Shown here one piece after another: positions 9,162-19,514 of a DNA stretch of 36,584 nucleotides. Source of the DNA: Scleroderma bovista (taxonomy: Eukaryota; Basidiomycota; Agaricomycetes; Boletales; Sclerodermataceae). The stretch lies in contig JAYMGJ010000228.1 of the NCBI GenBank assembly GCA_037178675.1, forward strand, positions 1 to 36,584, read 5' to 3'. How positions within the stretch are numbered: position 1 is the stretch's first letter; the number at the start of each line of letters is the position of its first letter. Made by a program: the position numbers and the translations under genes. The notes under the pieces were generated by a model. The model saw only the letters and a list, made by a program, of their open reading frames with translations, ran no database searches and was not told where the DNA came from.

Positions 9162-9846
9162 TGTCATGACCACATGACACTGCCAGACTCTGCATGGCTT
9201 CTAGTCTTGTAGACCCAAGTCTGATCACAATCACACACCTCCAATGCTACATATCCATCTCTGCTCCGACATTTGACACTCTGTCTCCTTTTAGTATATA
9301 GTTCTGTGCCTATGCCTCTGGTTATTGTATGTTTCCGTTCCACTTATGTTCCTGTTTCCTTTGTTCCTGTTTTAGATTAGATCTGATTACTCATCATTGT
9401 GTTCCATTAATCTTTTGATCTGTTATGCTTATCATTGATCTCTGTTCATGTACCTTACTCATCTGTTTGTCATCCGCAGACTCTTAGCTATGTCTCTGCT
9501 ATGTCTCTCCGCTTCTCGGTTACTGTACATATCTGATGTGAAGTATAAGTACTCCGCATGCTGAGGGGATTGTTCCTCAGTTCAAATATCATCTTGAATA
9601 CTTCCTGCAAACTCCCCTCTGTCCTCCTCTGTCTCCTCTGCCTTCTGGCAACTCCAACCTTCGTCAGACCTCTGTCTCTCTGTCTCTTTGTCCTCTGAAA
9701 TACAAGGATGCAGGTATTGCAAGGGCGCAGCACATATGCTGAAGTCAAGTCCTCAAACCTCTCCACAACCTCTCCACCTGTTGTCGACAACCCTTCAGAC
9801 TTATCTCCACTTACGTCGGAGTTCGTCAGAAGAACTGGTTCTGACA
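9162..9846 (+). mobile_element. Solo LTR of a second gypsy-type family, imperfect 5-bp TSD
   Basis: A 685-bp insertion between the protease and GAG-pre-integrase parts of Copia-A1. Its ends are TGTCATGACC and GGTTCTGACA, with a TGTCA/TGACA inverted terminus. The flanks AGATC (9157-9161) and AGGTC (9847-9851) match except for one transition. Removing it restores the PLDLDLWHRRL-type reading seen in Copia-A2. Only the terminal TGTxATGACC resembles the LTR at 6129-6764. Orientation is tentative, based on an AGTATAAGTA motif near 9543. It holds no gene; small frames inside are not conserved. Confidence 0.85.
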
Positions 9847-9851
9847 AGGTC

Positions 9852-10712
9852 AAGATCTAGAGGGGTAGTAGTGGCTGCAGATGCAAATTCGACCAGTGGG
9901 GCAGTTTCTCCATCCAGAAAAGTACAGTTGCTATTTCCAATGTTTGCCATGAAGAGGACAGGTTGAGGAGGATGTTTGAAGGCCATCTGCATTGAGTCAA
10001 TGCTCACAAGGAAGCCCTTACTTTGACCCAAGTATAGCACAGATAGTAAATTATTCCTTAGATCAGGAACATGCAAGATGTTGCTAAACTCCACTGGACA
10101 CTGCTTCCTTCCTCCAATGACTGGTACAAAGACTACTGACCCCACCCCAGCTGAATAGATGACCTTGTTGTCTGCCAACTTTACAGGGACACATTTTGGA
10201 GCATAATTGCAGATCCAGTGGTGATGGGGGGTCATATGAGCAGTGGCCCCAGTGTCTACATTCCAATGGATTTCAGCATTGAGTTGGAGGGGATACAAAG
10301 GAGAGGAGGGGTCAAAGGAACAAAGACTTGCATTTCCTGCAAACTTCATGGCCTGGCAAGCAGACTGGGAGCCAGAGGACTTCTCAGCAGGTGCCTGGGA
10401 AGAGCTAGACACATCAGAGGCCTGATTTGTGGTGTTACCGCCCTTCTTAGTGTGCTTAGTCTTCTGAGCAAGGTAGTTGAACTTAGCCTTGACCAGATTT
10501 TGGCATTTGAGGATGCAGTGATTGAAGTACTTGCAGAAAAAGCAGGAGACAAAGGGGGGACACTTGCAACTGCTGCCAGACGCAAATAGAATGGTCTCAG
10601 ACACAGTAGGGGCCTCAGGACGATGCATATGCTGCAATTCCTCCACTAGGAATGCTTCCTTTAGCCTGTCCTTCTCCAAGGACTGAAAGAGCAGTAGGGA
10701 AGATGCAAAATG
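9852..10712 (-). pseudogene. Copia-A1 Gag C-terminus and protease
   Basis: Starting in HFASSLLLFQSLEKDRLKEA, the frame continues through a canonical zinc knuckle CFFCKYFNHCILKC (C-x2-C-x4-H-x4-C). The aspartic protease DTGATAHMTPHHHW lies near 10210-10250, and YSAGVGSVVFVPVIGG and NILHVPDLRNNLLSV follow. It is open until the solo LTR at 9846. The first residues read upstream of HFASSLLL are not Gag; they come from the unidentified segment at 10713-11106. The knuckle is better preserved here than in Copia-A2. Confidence 0.82.
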
Positions 10713-11106
10713 AATCAAATGCCTCTTGCACCTCAACCACCATCTTCCCCTTTTGGACAGGCCTCTGTCCCACTCAAACATCAGTGCTCCCCCTCATTAC
10801 TGTGCATGATCCTTCTCTCAGAGACTGGAAAGTGCTATCATGCCTTCCCCAAAGGCACCTTTCAGTCTCAATTTGCCCCCCCATGATCCCCCGCTTGGTC
10901 CTCTGTCATGTCGACTCTCACCCATTCCACTGGTCTTGGACCATGAAAGCTGGCCCCAATGCTGGCAAATTCTTCAGTGTCCCCACTGTCCCAACCTTGT
11001 GTCCAGAGGACAGTCCCAAGACTGTCCTCTGGGTATCTATCTTCCATGCCTTCAAAGTGTAGCTCACCTCCCAGGCACTTGACCAGGAGATGGGCAGGGT
11101 TCTTCC
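10713..11106. other. Unidentified 394-bp segment between the two Copia-A copies
   Basis: No family is recognised. Both strands have open stretches. The plus frame that includes SHPFHWSWTMKAGPNAGKFF and PTVPTLCPEDSPKTVLWVSI runs to a TAG at about 11060 and then continues openly to the Copia-A2 LTR. It could be part of an element or gene interrupted by Copia-A2, with the other part at 16052-16334. This is inference only. Confidence 0.35.
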
Positions 11107-11385
11107 TGTTGGTATTGAGTGTTTGTGCACTCTTGTTGTACTTATGAACACCTTTTTTAGTGATTACTTCAGCTCCTTCCTTTCATGGATCATCACATGA
11201 TTAGTGGCTTATGTTTTCCTTTGTTTCTCTTTGTTTGCTTTGTTTGTATAGTTGAAATTTTCATGCCCAGAGTCTGTGCTCTTCAGTCTCTGACACTGGG
11301 CACTAGGTCTGTATCCTGTAGCTATCCTCTCAATTTAGTCTCTGACACTGGGCACTAGGGTGCTCATTTGTGGTTTATCTTAACA
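11107..11385 (+). repeat. Copia-A2 5' LTR
   Basis: 279 bp, TGTTGGTATTG...TCTTAACA. It contains two copies of AGTCTCTGACACTGGGCACT (from 11285 and from 11337), offset by 52 bp. The 3' LTR has only one. The LTR pair otherwise differs at few positions, mostly transitions. Confidence 0.92.
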
Positions 11386-11401
11386 GGTTATGAGCCCTGT
11401 G
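11386..11401 (+). other. Copia-A2 primer-binding site (tRNA-iMet anticodon arm)
   Basis: GGTTATGAGCCCTGTG lies immediately after the LTR. Its complement contains GGGCTCATAACC, the anticodon stem-loop of initiator tRNA-Met with the CAT anticodon. Some copia-type elements (Drosophila copia, yeast Ty5) are known to prime from such an internal half-tRNA fragment. Copia-B carries the same 16 bases. Confidence 0.75.
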
Positions 11402-11556
11402 CTCCAGGAACTTTAGGACTACCTCTTAGACTGCCTTCCTGCTCCTGCACGACTTTTTACTCCTGCTACATTGATTTCCACACTCCTTCTTTCTGTTCCA
11501 GTCTCAGAACTCGCTCCTCAGGCTTCCCATTGCATCCTCAGTCAATTCTTGTCCTC

Positions 11557-14500
11557 ATGGCCGACGACTCTACCAGTTCCTCGACTCCCTCCTTCCCAAA
11601 ACTTTCCTCCTCCAACTACTCGACCTGGAAGGGGGAAATGAAGGCTTTCCTGTGCACCAAAGGCCTCTGGACCATTGTCAGTGGTGCTGAGAAGCGCCCT
11701 GATGACTCCCAGTCTGACCTTCAGGCTAAGTGGGACCTTAGGGCTGACAAGGCTGCAGGCCAGCTCTATCTTTCGCTTTCTGCTGAACAAAGGACCCATA
11801 TAGATGCTGTCCAAGACAACCCTGCACAGATCTGGTCCACCCTTGAGTCTCTCCACCTCCAACAGCGTCCTGGAGCCCATTTCAACGCCTGGGATGATTT
11901 CTTTTCGATTAGGAAGAAGCAGGACGAGTCCCTGACTTCCCTCATTGCCAGGATTGAGGACTCCATGTCCAAGATCCAGCAGCTTCACCCCAAGGATGGC
12001 ACCACCCCTTATACCATCAAGGACCTGGATAATGAGCTCATCTGCATGGCTATGGTGCGATCTCTAGGCGATGACTACTCCCATTTTGCGTCCTCTCTGC
12101 TCCTCTTCCAGTCCTTGGAGAAAGACAGGCTCAAGGAGGCCTTCCTAGCAGAGGAACTGCAGCGCATGCACCGTCCTGAGGCTTCTACTATGTCTGAAGC
12201 CGTCCTATTCACATCTGGTACCTCTTGCAAGTGTCCCCCATCTGTATCTTGCTCCTTTTGCTTTTGCAAATACTCGAACCACTGTGTCCATAAGTGCCAG
12301 AATCTGATCAAGGCTAAGTCTAACTACCTTGCTCAGAAGACTAAGTGCACTAAGAAGGGTGTTAACGCCGCAAATCAGGCCTCTGATGCCTCTAGCTTTT
12401 CCCAGGCCCCTGCTGAGTCGCCCTCTGGCTCCCAGTCTGCTTCCCAGGCCATGGAGTTCGCTGGAAATGCAAGTCTTCATTCCCTTGATCCATCCTCCCC
12501 TCTATACCCTCTCCAACTCGATGCTGACGTCCATTGGAATGCAGACACTGGGGCCACTGCTCATATGACCCCCCATCGCCACTGGATCCGCAATTATGCT
12601 CCAAAATGTGTCCCTGTGAAGTTGGCAGACAACAAGGTCGTCTATTCAGCTGGAGTGGGGTCTGTAGTCTTTCAACCGGTTATTGGAGGGAGAAAGCAGT
12701 GTCCTGTGGAGTTTACCAACATCCTACATGTCCCTGATCTCAGGAATAATTTACTGTCTGTGCTATACTTGTGTCGAAGTAAGGGCTTCCTTGTGAGCAT
12801 CAATGTGATGCAGATGGCCTTCAGACGACCTCCTGGACCTGTCCTCTTCATGGCAAACATTGGGAACACCAACTGTGCTTTTCTGGATGGAGAAACCGCC
12901 CCACTGGTCGAATTTGCCTCTGCAGCGACGACTATCCCTCTAGACCTCGACTTGTGGCATAGGAGACTTGCCCACCACCACCTGGCTGATGTGAAGACCT
13001 TAGTTCATCACAACCTTGTCACTGGTATGGCCATAGACTCGAAGGCAGCTCCTGACCCTATCTGTGAACCATGTCTAGCTGGTAAGATGCATGCCAACCC
13101 CTTCCCTAGCTCCCCTTGGCGTGCCTTCAGACCTCTGGAACTTGTCCACAGTGATGTCCACGATGTAGGCCACCTCTCCATGTCTGGGTATCAATACTGG
13201 ATCACTTTCATCAATGACTACTTGAGATTTCACTTTGTTATGCCTTTCAAGGCAAAGTCCCAAGCTTTTGAGGCCTTTAAGATGTTCAAGGCCTTTAAGA
13301 TGTTCAAGGCCTTTGCTGAGAACCAGAGCGAGTGAAAGATCAAGATCCTGCGCGATGACAAGGGAGGGGAGTATATGAGCAACACTTTCATTGATTTTAC
13401 CACCCAATGCAGCATTCTTCGCCAGCATACTGTCAGGAATCGACCCCAGCAGAATGGAGTGGCAGAGCGTGCTAATAGGCTGCTATCCGAGTGCATTACT
13501 GCAATGTTGGACGAATCTGGTCTTGCCAAAGGCTTCTGGGGTGACTGCCTTGCTTCTCTAGTCCATGTTTGGAACAGGTGTCCTACTGAGGCCATCAAGG
13601 ATGCTACTCCCTATGAACTGTGGCATGGGTGCAAGCCTGATGTGTCCCACCTTCGAGTTTGGGGCTGTACTGCCTATGTGCATGTGCAAAAGGACAAGAG
13701 GCGACCTCTGGAGTCCCACATGGAGAAGTGTGTGTTTCTAGGCTATTCTGAGAGTTACAAAGGCTGGAAGTTCTATAATCCTACCTCCAAGTGCACTCTA
13801 ATCTCTGAAAGGGCTGATTTTGACGAAAGATACTTCCCTATGTCCAAAAGATCGTCCATACCCTCCCAGCCTCCCCCTACTGCTCCTGCTCTCATCCCAC
13901 CTGCGCCCCCTGTTGAATACTACAACCCTGGTGCGACTCTGGACTCTGAGAGCGATTGCAATAAGGTACTGGATCATGGGGGGGAGCCTATACCTTTACC
14001 TGCTAATCCAGAACCTCCTGCTACTCCAGATGAACATCCTGTGCCTCCTGTGCGCACTCCATCCCCAGAACCACATCCCAGACCTCCTAGTCCCGTCGGA
14101 ATCAGTGCCAGACTGCCTATGTGCAACAGACAGAAGCCTAGAGAGTGGTGGAAGCTCTCCCCTGCGCAGCTCGATGAACCTGATGAGATGGAGGACAGTG
14201 ATGATGAGTTGGCAATGTCTGCATCGCTTCCAGATGAGCCACTCACATTTGCAGAGGCTCTAACTCATCCTGATGCGGAAATGTGGAGACAGGCTGCTTT
14301 GGAGGAGCTGGCTGCTCACCAGTCCAATGGTACTTGGACCCTTGTTCCTAGGCCTGCTGGGAGTAAGGTGATCGGTTCAAAGTGGGTATTTAAGGTGAAG
14401 CACAACACAGATGGCTCTGTAGACCGTTACAAGGCTCGATTGGTGGCCAAGGGCTACAACCAGCATCCTGGATTCGATTACCTTGAAGTCTTCGCTCCTA

Positions 14501-15793
14501 CTGTTCACCTTTCCTCCATCCGGGTTATCCTCGTGCTTGCTGCACTCCAGGACCTTCACCTGCACTCCCTCGACGTCTCTCATGCCTACCTCAATGGGGA
14601 AATGGACTGTGAGGTGCATATGGTGCAACCTGAAGGATTTGTGGAGGGAGATCCCAAGGCCAAGGTGTGTCTGCTTCAGAAGGCTATTTATGGCAGTAAA
14701 CAGGGCGCAAACCGCTGGAACAAGAAGATGCGCTCTATACTCGAGTCCCTTGACTTCAGACAGACCTACTCCGATGCTAGCATCTATATCTACTCCAAAG
14801 ATGGTGTAACTATCATTCTCCCTGTCTTTGTCAATGATATGACTCTAGCCTCGAAATCTGAACCTGCCATCCAGTCTTTCATCGCCCAACTGAGCCAGCA
14901 CTTCAAAATCTGCGATCTGGGGCCTACTACTCAGCTTCTAGGCATCAAAATTGACAGGGATCGTCCCAAGCGCTCAGCAGTATTGCCTTGATGTCCTTGA
15001 CAGGTTTGGTATGGCTGACTGCAAACCCATCTCCACTCCAATGGAACCTGGCCTTCATCTGTCTCGCACTCAGAGCCCCCAGAATGCTCAGGAAGCCAAA
15101 ACTATGCATCAGACTCCCTATCTCTCTGCTGTTGGTGCTCTGATGTACCTTGCTACCACTACTCATCCAGATATCACATATTCTGTCGGAGTATTGGCCA
15201 GATTCAACTCCAATCCAGGCTGGACCCACTGGCTTGCTGTCAAACACCTTCTGCGCTATATTAAGGGTACCCTTGACTACTCTATCACCTACTCCCCTGA
15301 TCCCTTGCAACCTGAGATCTTTATCACATTCTCTGATGCAGATCATGGCGGATGCAAGGATACTGGTCGCTCTACTGGTGGATATGTGGTCAAGATGGGT
15401 ACTGGTGTGGTTTCCTGGTCTTCTAAGCTGCAAAATGTTGTTGCTCTATCTACTACTGAAGCTGAGTACATGGCAGCTGTCCAAGCAGGCAAGGAGATCA
15501 AATGAATGTGCAATCTGATGCATGAGCTTGGTATTCCCCTTCCTGGTCCCTCCTCTCTGCTCATTGACAACCAATCCACGATTTCTGTGGCCAAGAATCC
15601 AGAACACCATGGCAGGATGAAACAGCTGGATCTCTGCTACTGGCTTTGAGATGCAGTCCAGGAACAGGCTATCACACCTTCCTTCGTCCCTACCACTCAA
15701 CAGGTTGCTGATCTACTCACCAAACTGTTGACTACACCCAAGGTGAGGGAGTTTTGTCATATGCTGGGACTTGGTGGATCTGGGGGGAGTTGA
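11557..15793 (+). pseudogene. Copia-A2 Gag-Pol polyprotein, broken
   Basis: ATG at 11557 (MADDSTSSSTPSFPKLSSSN), with a Gag/UBN2-like capsid, then an aberrant zinc knuckle CSFCFCKYSNHCVHKC enlarged by a TTTTGC duplication. Protease is DTGATAHM (12544-12570), GAG-pre-integrase LWHRRLAHHHL...CEPCL, integrase HSDV, RDDKGGEY and NGVAERANR. RT follows with FVND at 14827-14838 where FVDD is expected, then RNase H with DADHGG and TTEAEYMAA. Lesions: TGA at 13333-13335 (expected Arg), a 17-bp deletion at about 14975 shifting the frame, TGA at 15503-15505 (Trp), TGA at 15647-15649 (Arg). An 18-bp tandem duplication (KAFKMF) lies at about 13270-13310. The final stop is 15791-15793. Confidence 0.92.
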
Positions 15794-15815
15794 TGATTTG
15801 CAGAGATGCACAATC

Positions 15816-15824
15816 AGGGGGGAG
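15816..15824 (+). other. Copia-A2 polypurine tract
   Basis: AGGGGGGAG directly before the TG of the 3' LTR, the expected priming site for plus-strand DNA. Confidence 0.85.
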
Positions 15825-16051
15825 TGTTGGTATTGAGTGTTTGTGCACTCTTGTTGTACTTATGGACACCTTTTTTAGTGATTACTTCAGCTCCTTCCTT
15901 TCATGGATCATCACATGATTAGTGGCTTATGTTTTCCTTTGTTTCTCTTTGTTTGCTTTGTTTGTATAGTTGAAATTTTCGTGCCCAGAGTCTCTGCTCT
16001 TCAGTCTCTGACACTGGGCACTAGAGTGCTCATTTGTGGTTTATCTTAACA
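15825..16051 (+). repeat. Copia-A2 3' LTR, short form
   Basis: 227 bp, which is 52 bp shorter than the 5' LTR. The missing stretch lies exactly between the two AGTCTCTGACACTGGGCACT copies, so it was probably lost by slippage or recombination between them. Confidence 0.9.
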
Positions 16052-16503
16052 AGTTGCTCACCCAGATCACCAGTGGTTGCAGGCCATCATCAATAACCAG
16101 TACTGCTCACCAGCATTCAAACACATTGACTCCTCCATGGTCCCAACCTATCCACTCATCATCCCTGAGGATGTACAGCAAGTCTTGCAGGTGATCTATG
16201 AGGCAGACGTCCAGTTTGTGGGTTTTGACTCCAATGCCAACCTCTGCATTGCTATCTGGTCCCCTGCTGAATTGATCATTGTTGCAGTTGTTGTCCAGGC
16301 GGATGCCCTCCTACCTCTGCCCCCCTCCTATTAGCCCCTGAGGCCCCTACCCTCCCCCTCCCCCTTCTTCCTTGCCCAGCTCTATGATTCCCTTGATCAC
16401 ATAGTGCTCAGGGGGCAGTGTATGCCCCCCATAGCCTGTGCTCACTGGTTAATACCTGGCACATGGGCCGTGTGGCTAGAAATCAGACTCAGTTGTTTTG
16501 CGC
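16052..16503 (+). other. Unidentified segment right of Copia-A2, host of the Z2 insertion
   Basis: Plus-strand codons from about 16056 to a TAG at 16332-16334 read VAHPDHQWLQAIINNQYC, VPTYPLIIPEDVQQVLQVIY and ADVQFVGFDSNANLCIAIW without interruption. No family is recognised. After the stop come C-rich DNA and TCAGGGGGCAG followed by TGTATGCCCCCC (about 16408-16430), which resembles a polypurine tract and LTR start. It could therefore be the 3' end of an unknown LTR element. This is weak inference. Confidence 0.35.
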
Positions 16504-16930
16504 TGTGCATCTAAGTGAGGGAAGAGGTCAGAACAACCAACAACTGACACCAAATGACAATAAAAAGTGAGTGGTGGTCTTCCTGTGTGGTTCTGGTATC
16601 TAATCTCCACAGGAGAATGTGCTGCAAGCCTTCAGGTACAGTGCAGGAGGGAAGGGAAGGGCTTCTGATGGGGAATATATGTGACTGGGGATGGTATTGA
16701 CTCCTCTTCAGCTTACCACAGTGGTTAGGAAGAGTCCTGGGATTGAGCAGCAGTGATGGATTGACAATAGGGGTGTAACAGCAGTGGTGGAACAACAGGG
16801 AAGCAAGGGAATGGTTTCTGCTTCAAGAATGTGATGGACAGTGATGGGATAGAGTGGACAGAGATGCTAGACTGTGCTTCAGCCTAGAGAAATAATCAGA
16901 TACAAGATATATCTGATAAACAGCAATATA

Positions 16931-17651
16931 CACTGCAAGCATTTCTCAATGTTTTATGTCAAAACATGATAAAAATATAGAAGAAAGAGATACTCTTTTA
17001 TTTACAATTTTGTTTAACAAAAAAACACAAATATCATACAGCATCATCTTGTCATTTTCTTTGCCAAAACATCATTTGAGATCATTTCTTATGTTAGAAC
17101 TATAAAAAATTTAACCTTTTTCTTCTGCCTGTTCCTTGAAAAACAAATGAAGAAAAGAAAATGTAACTTTTCTCATAGCAAGAATTTCAGCATGTTTTAT
17201 TAGAAATAAGATGCCATATTATTAAAAACATGTTGAAAGAAAACAATAGAATTTTCTTCAAGAAACATGATTGTTCCTGGATACTGATTGGCTGGCTAGA
17301 GTGTTATGATGAAAAATATATAGCATATTCCATAAACATTTATTTTTGTGGAATAGAGTATCTTTTGATTCAATTTTTCACTGCAGAAAATTGAAAATGC
17401 TTGCTGTGGGAAAATTTACATTGTTATTTTTTTATTTGTTTTGCAAGGGACAGGCAAAAGAAAAAGGTTAAATATTTTATACTCTCAACATAAGAAATGA
17501 TCTCAAATCATGTCTTGACACAAAAATGACAAAAATAATGCTGTATGATATTTGTCTTTTTTGTTGAACAAAATTGTAAATAAAAGAGTATCTCTTTCTT
17601 CTATATTTTTTACAATGTTTTGTCATGAAACATTGGCAAATGCTTGCAGTG
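16931..17651. mobile_element. CACTA-like foldback MITE, 721 bp, TSD ATA
   Basis: AT-rich and non-coding, bounded by CACTGCAAGCATTT and its reverse complement. Inverted similarity extends about 270 bp inward, including AGAAGAAAGAGATACTCTTT on both arms, so it can fold into a long hairpin. The flanks are ATA (16928-16930 and 17652-17654). The empty site is visible in Z1 near 26178-26192 (CCTATATTGC). A CACTG terminus with a 3-bp TSD fits non-autonomous CACTA (EnSpm) elements. No transposase frame is present. Confidence 0.8.
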
Positions 17652-17787
17652 ATAGGAGCTTTAGGCCAGCACTGGGTGACCTACAAGTCCAAAGACAAAG
17701 ATAGAGCTTATAGACAGAGAGGGTGAGTGAATGTGGTCGCTTTATTGAGGGGGAAGCAGACACTTCCTTGCAGCCTTTGGCTGCTGG

Positions 17788-17795
17788 TTTATATA
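17788..17795 (-). promoter_or_regulatory. TATA box of Z2 LTR
   Basis: TATATAAA read on the minus strand, preceded by the LTR's CCAAT-rich block and followed by AATAAA (about 17741-17746). It is the same arrangement as in Z1. Confidence 0.55.
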
Positions 17796-18649
17796 CAGGA
17801 GAGGCTGTGGCCCTGTAAGCACAAATGACTAAGTGCTTGGTAAGACATTGGTAAGAAATTGGTAAGCAATTGATAAGCAGTGTAATCAGGCTGAGTCATC
17901 GATGGGGAGAGCCTGAACAAGCTGCTGAGCCAAGGGAAAGAGCAAAAACATAGGTAAAAAGGGGTGTACAACCAAGAATATGGAAAAATCATTGCATGGG
18001 GCCCAAAAGAGAGGGGGGGAAAGCATGGGATGAGTAGATCGAAGCTAAATGAGCATATGCAATGACATAATGCATATGAATCATAGGGGCATGAGTCATG
18101 AATTGATAAGCAGCATGATAAGCATGATTTGAAGGATGATTGGTAAGTGATTGGTAAGGGGAGTAATGGAGATTAGTAATGCCAAGAGGGGATGAATAAT
18201 GCGCAGCAGAGTGAGTCAGAGTGAGCCAGAGTGACTCTGTGTGACTCAGACAAAAGAGAAGCACAACCTGTGATTGATTGAACTTTAGATCTGGAGATGA
18301 GCTTCTGAAGCAGTGCCACTGATGGGAGTGGCTGGGGGATAATAAAAGAATTGATCTGACCAGAAGAGCAGTGTCAGGGGGCCTGGAATGACAAGTAGAG
18401 TCACAGCTGGTCACAGAGTGTCACAAATCCCTTGGATTGAGCTTCTGTAGAGCAAAAACGCGAAATTTGGTGCTCCCAAAGTGCAGTCTTCCCTTGAGCG
18501 CGTTGTCACGCACCAAACGTGTTTGGTACTGTGGACATGGAGAAAGTTAGCCAATGAAACTAATGCGAAGAACGCACACCCAAGATCTGTTGAAAGATTG
18601 TCCTGACTTGAGGGATACAGACAGCCCTTGCTATCCATATCACGCAAAG

Positions 18650-18770
18650 TCAAGACTATCCTTATGCGAAGAATGAATACAAGCTTGTCATAGCCATCTA
18701 TCGCACAAGAATGACTATCCTGATGCGAGAGATGAATGCCAATGCTGACAGTCATCTATCGCACGAGAAC
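18650..18770 (+). repeat. Two-unit tandem repeat in the Z1 LTR
   Basis: Two adjacent units of about 58-60 bp, each beginning GACTATCCTxATGCGA and ending CATCTATCGCACxAGAA. The repeat is also seen, decayed at CpG sites, in Z2 (about 36195-36310). It could be a regulatory repeat in U3. Confidence 0.6.
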
Positions 18771-19016
18771 CGCCAAGAAGCAGAAGAATCCAAGGATTGA
18801 TGATCATTTCAGTATGAGAGAGGAATGCAACCTACTGCAGTCCAACTCCCATACCAGAACAACCAAAGAAGCAGAAGAAACAATAGAGAAACAAAGGAGA
18901 AAAGGAAGAATCATTTTTAGCGCCCAAATGTCAAATTTAGGCGCCCAGTGCCGGCATTCCGATATTTTGAATAGCTCCGCCATTTTTGAAGCTATCAATC
19001 ATGTGACTATACCATC

Positions 19017-19514
19017 ATGGAGCCTAGACCGTGGTCTATCTGCCTGTCAAGTTCCGACGTAAATCTGTTTATTTCCCACGGAGATATTCCACCCGCAATC
19101 CAGACACCCACTTCATCACTCACTATGGAGTCCGCATTTTCTCTGGAACGTTTCTCCGCTATTGCAGCAGACCTCAACTATGTCCTGCTCTTGGGACAGC
19201 CTCTCCCTGAGCTCCTGTGTACTGTCTGGTACATATCTTCCCAGCCTGCTCCCTCAGTCCCTCTTGTTCTCGGTCAGCGTGTTCTCCTCGTCAGTCCTGC
19301 GTCGCGCACATACTTTGGTCGTCTCAAGTCTATCGTTAGACTTGAAAATTCATACCTGGTCGTCTCTGTGTCTCCTGAGTCCTCTGCATATGGTCCTTTC
19401 ATCCCAGAGTCCTGTCACATCCATCTCCCTCTATCATTCATCTCGCTTCCCTGGACACGTCAAATCCGCTACTTGCGATTCTCTTCCCTGCTATCCCGCA
19501 ACAAACACGAATGA
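19017..19514 (+). CDS. LTR-embedded ORF of family Z, unknown function
   Basis: 165 codons from MEPRPWSICLSSSDVNLF to the stop after RNKHE. It starts about 510 bp into the LTR, upstream of the TATA box, so it lies in U3. Homologous frames occur in Z2 (26612-26902) and Z3 (28699-29145). I recognise no domain. The sequence is Ser/Leu/Pro-rich with short hydrophobic runs (LNYVLLLGQPLPELL, VPLVLGQRVLLVSPAS), and no signal peptide or zinc motif is seen. Z3 stays open without stops over the shared part despite many substitutions, several of them synonymous, which favours a real coding history. The ATG is lost in Z3. Confidence 0.55.
   Translation: MEPRPWSICLSSSDVNLFISHGDIPPAIQTPTSSLTMESAFSLERFSAIAADLNYVLLLGQPLPELLCTVWYISSQPAPSVPLVLGQRVLLVSPASRTYFGRLKSIVRLENSYLVVSVSPESSAYGPFIPESCHIHLPLSFISLPWTRQIRYLRFSSLLSRNKHE

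Larger units (their letters stand above)
5914..10712 (-). mobile_element. Copia-A1, decayed Ty1/copia element, 5' truncated
   Basis: A minus-strand relative of Copia-A2 (11107-16051) with the same gene order. The 3' LTR is present in two pieces, 5914-6128 and 6765-6781, split by a solo LTR. The 5' end stops inside gag near 10712 (HFASSLLLF), so the 5' LTR and gag N-terminus are missing. Four later insertions lie inside: 6129-6764, 7109-7281, 7607-7885 and 9162-9846. An internal deletion of about 970 bp removes the integrase core. Removing the insertions leaves about 3.0 kb of element against 4.9 kb in Copia-A2. Confidence 0.85.
11107..16051 (+). mobile_element. Copia-A2, near-complete Ty1/copia retrotransposon
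   Basis: Length 4945 bp: 5' LTR 11107-11385, primer-binding site 11386-11401, gag-pol 11557-15793, polypurine tract 15816-15824, 3' LTR 15825-16051. The flanking pentamers differ (CTTCC on the left, AGTTG on the right), so there is no TSD. This suggests inter-element recombination or loss of flank after insertion. Three TGA codons, a 17-bp deletion and a catalytic RT substitution make it non-autonomous, but homology to a working element is otherwise full length. Confidence 0.92.

Noticed and set aside
10713..11106. Possible KDZ or other named transposase fragment
   Set aside because: No diagnostic motif could be found; left unidentified.
18411..18755. 114-codon minus-strand frame at the Z1/Z2 junction
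   Set aside because: It spans the junction of two LTR copies in opposite orientation, a chance frame.
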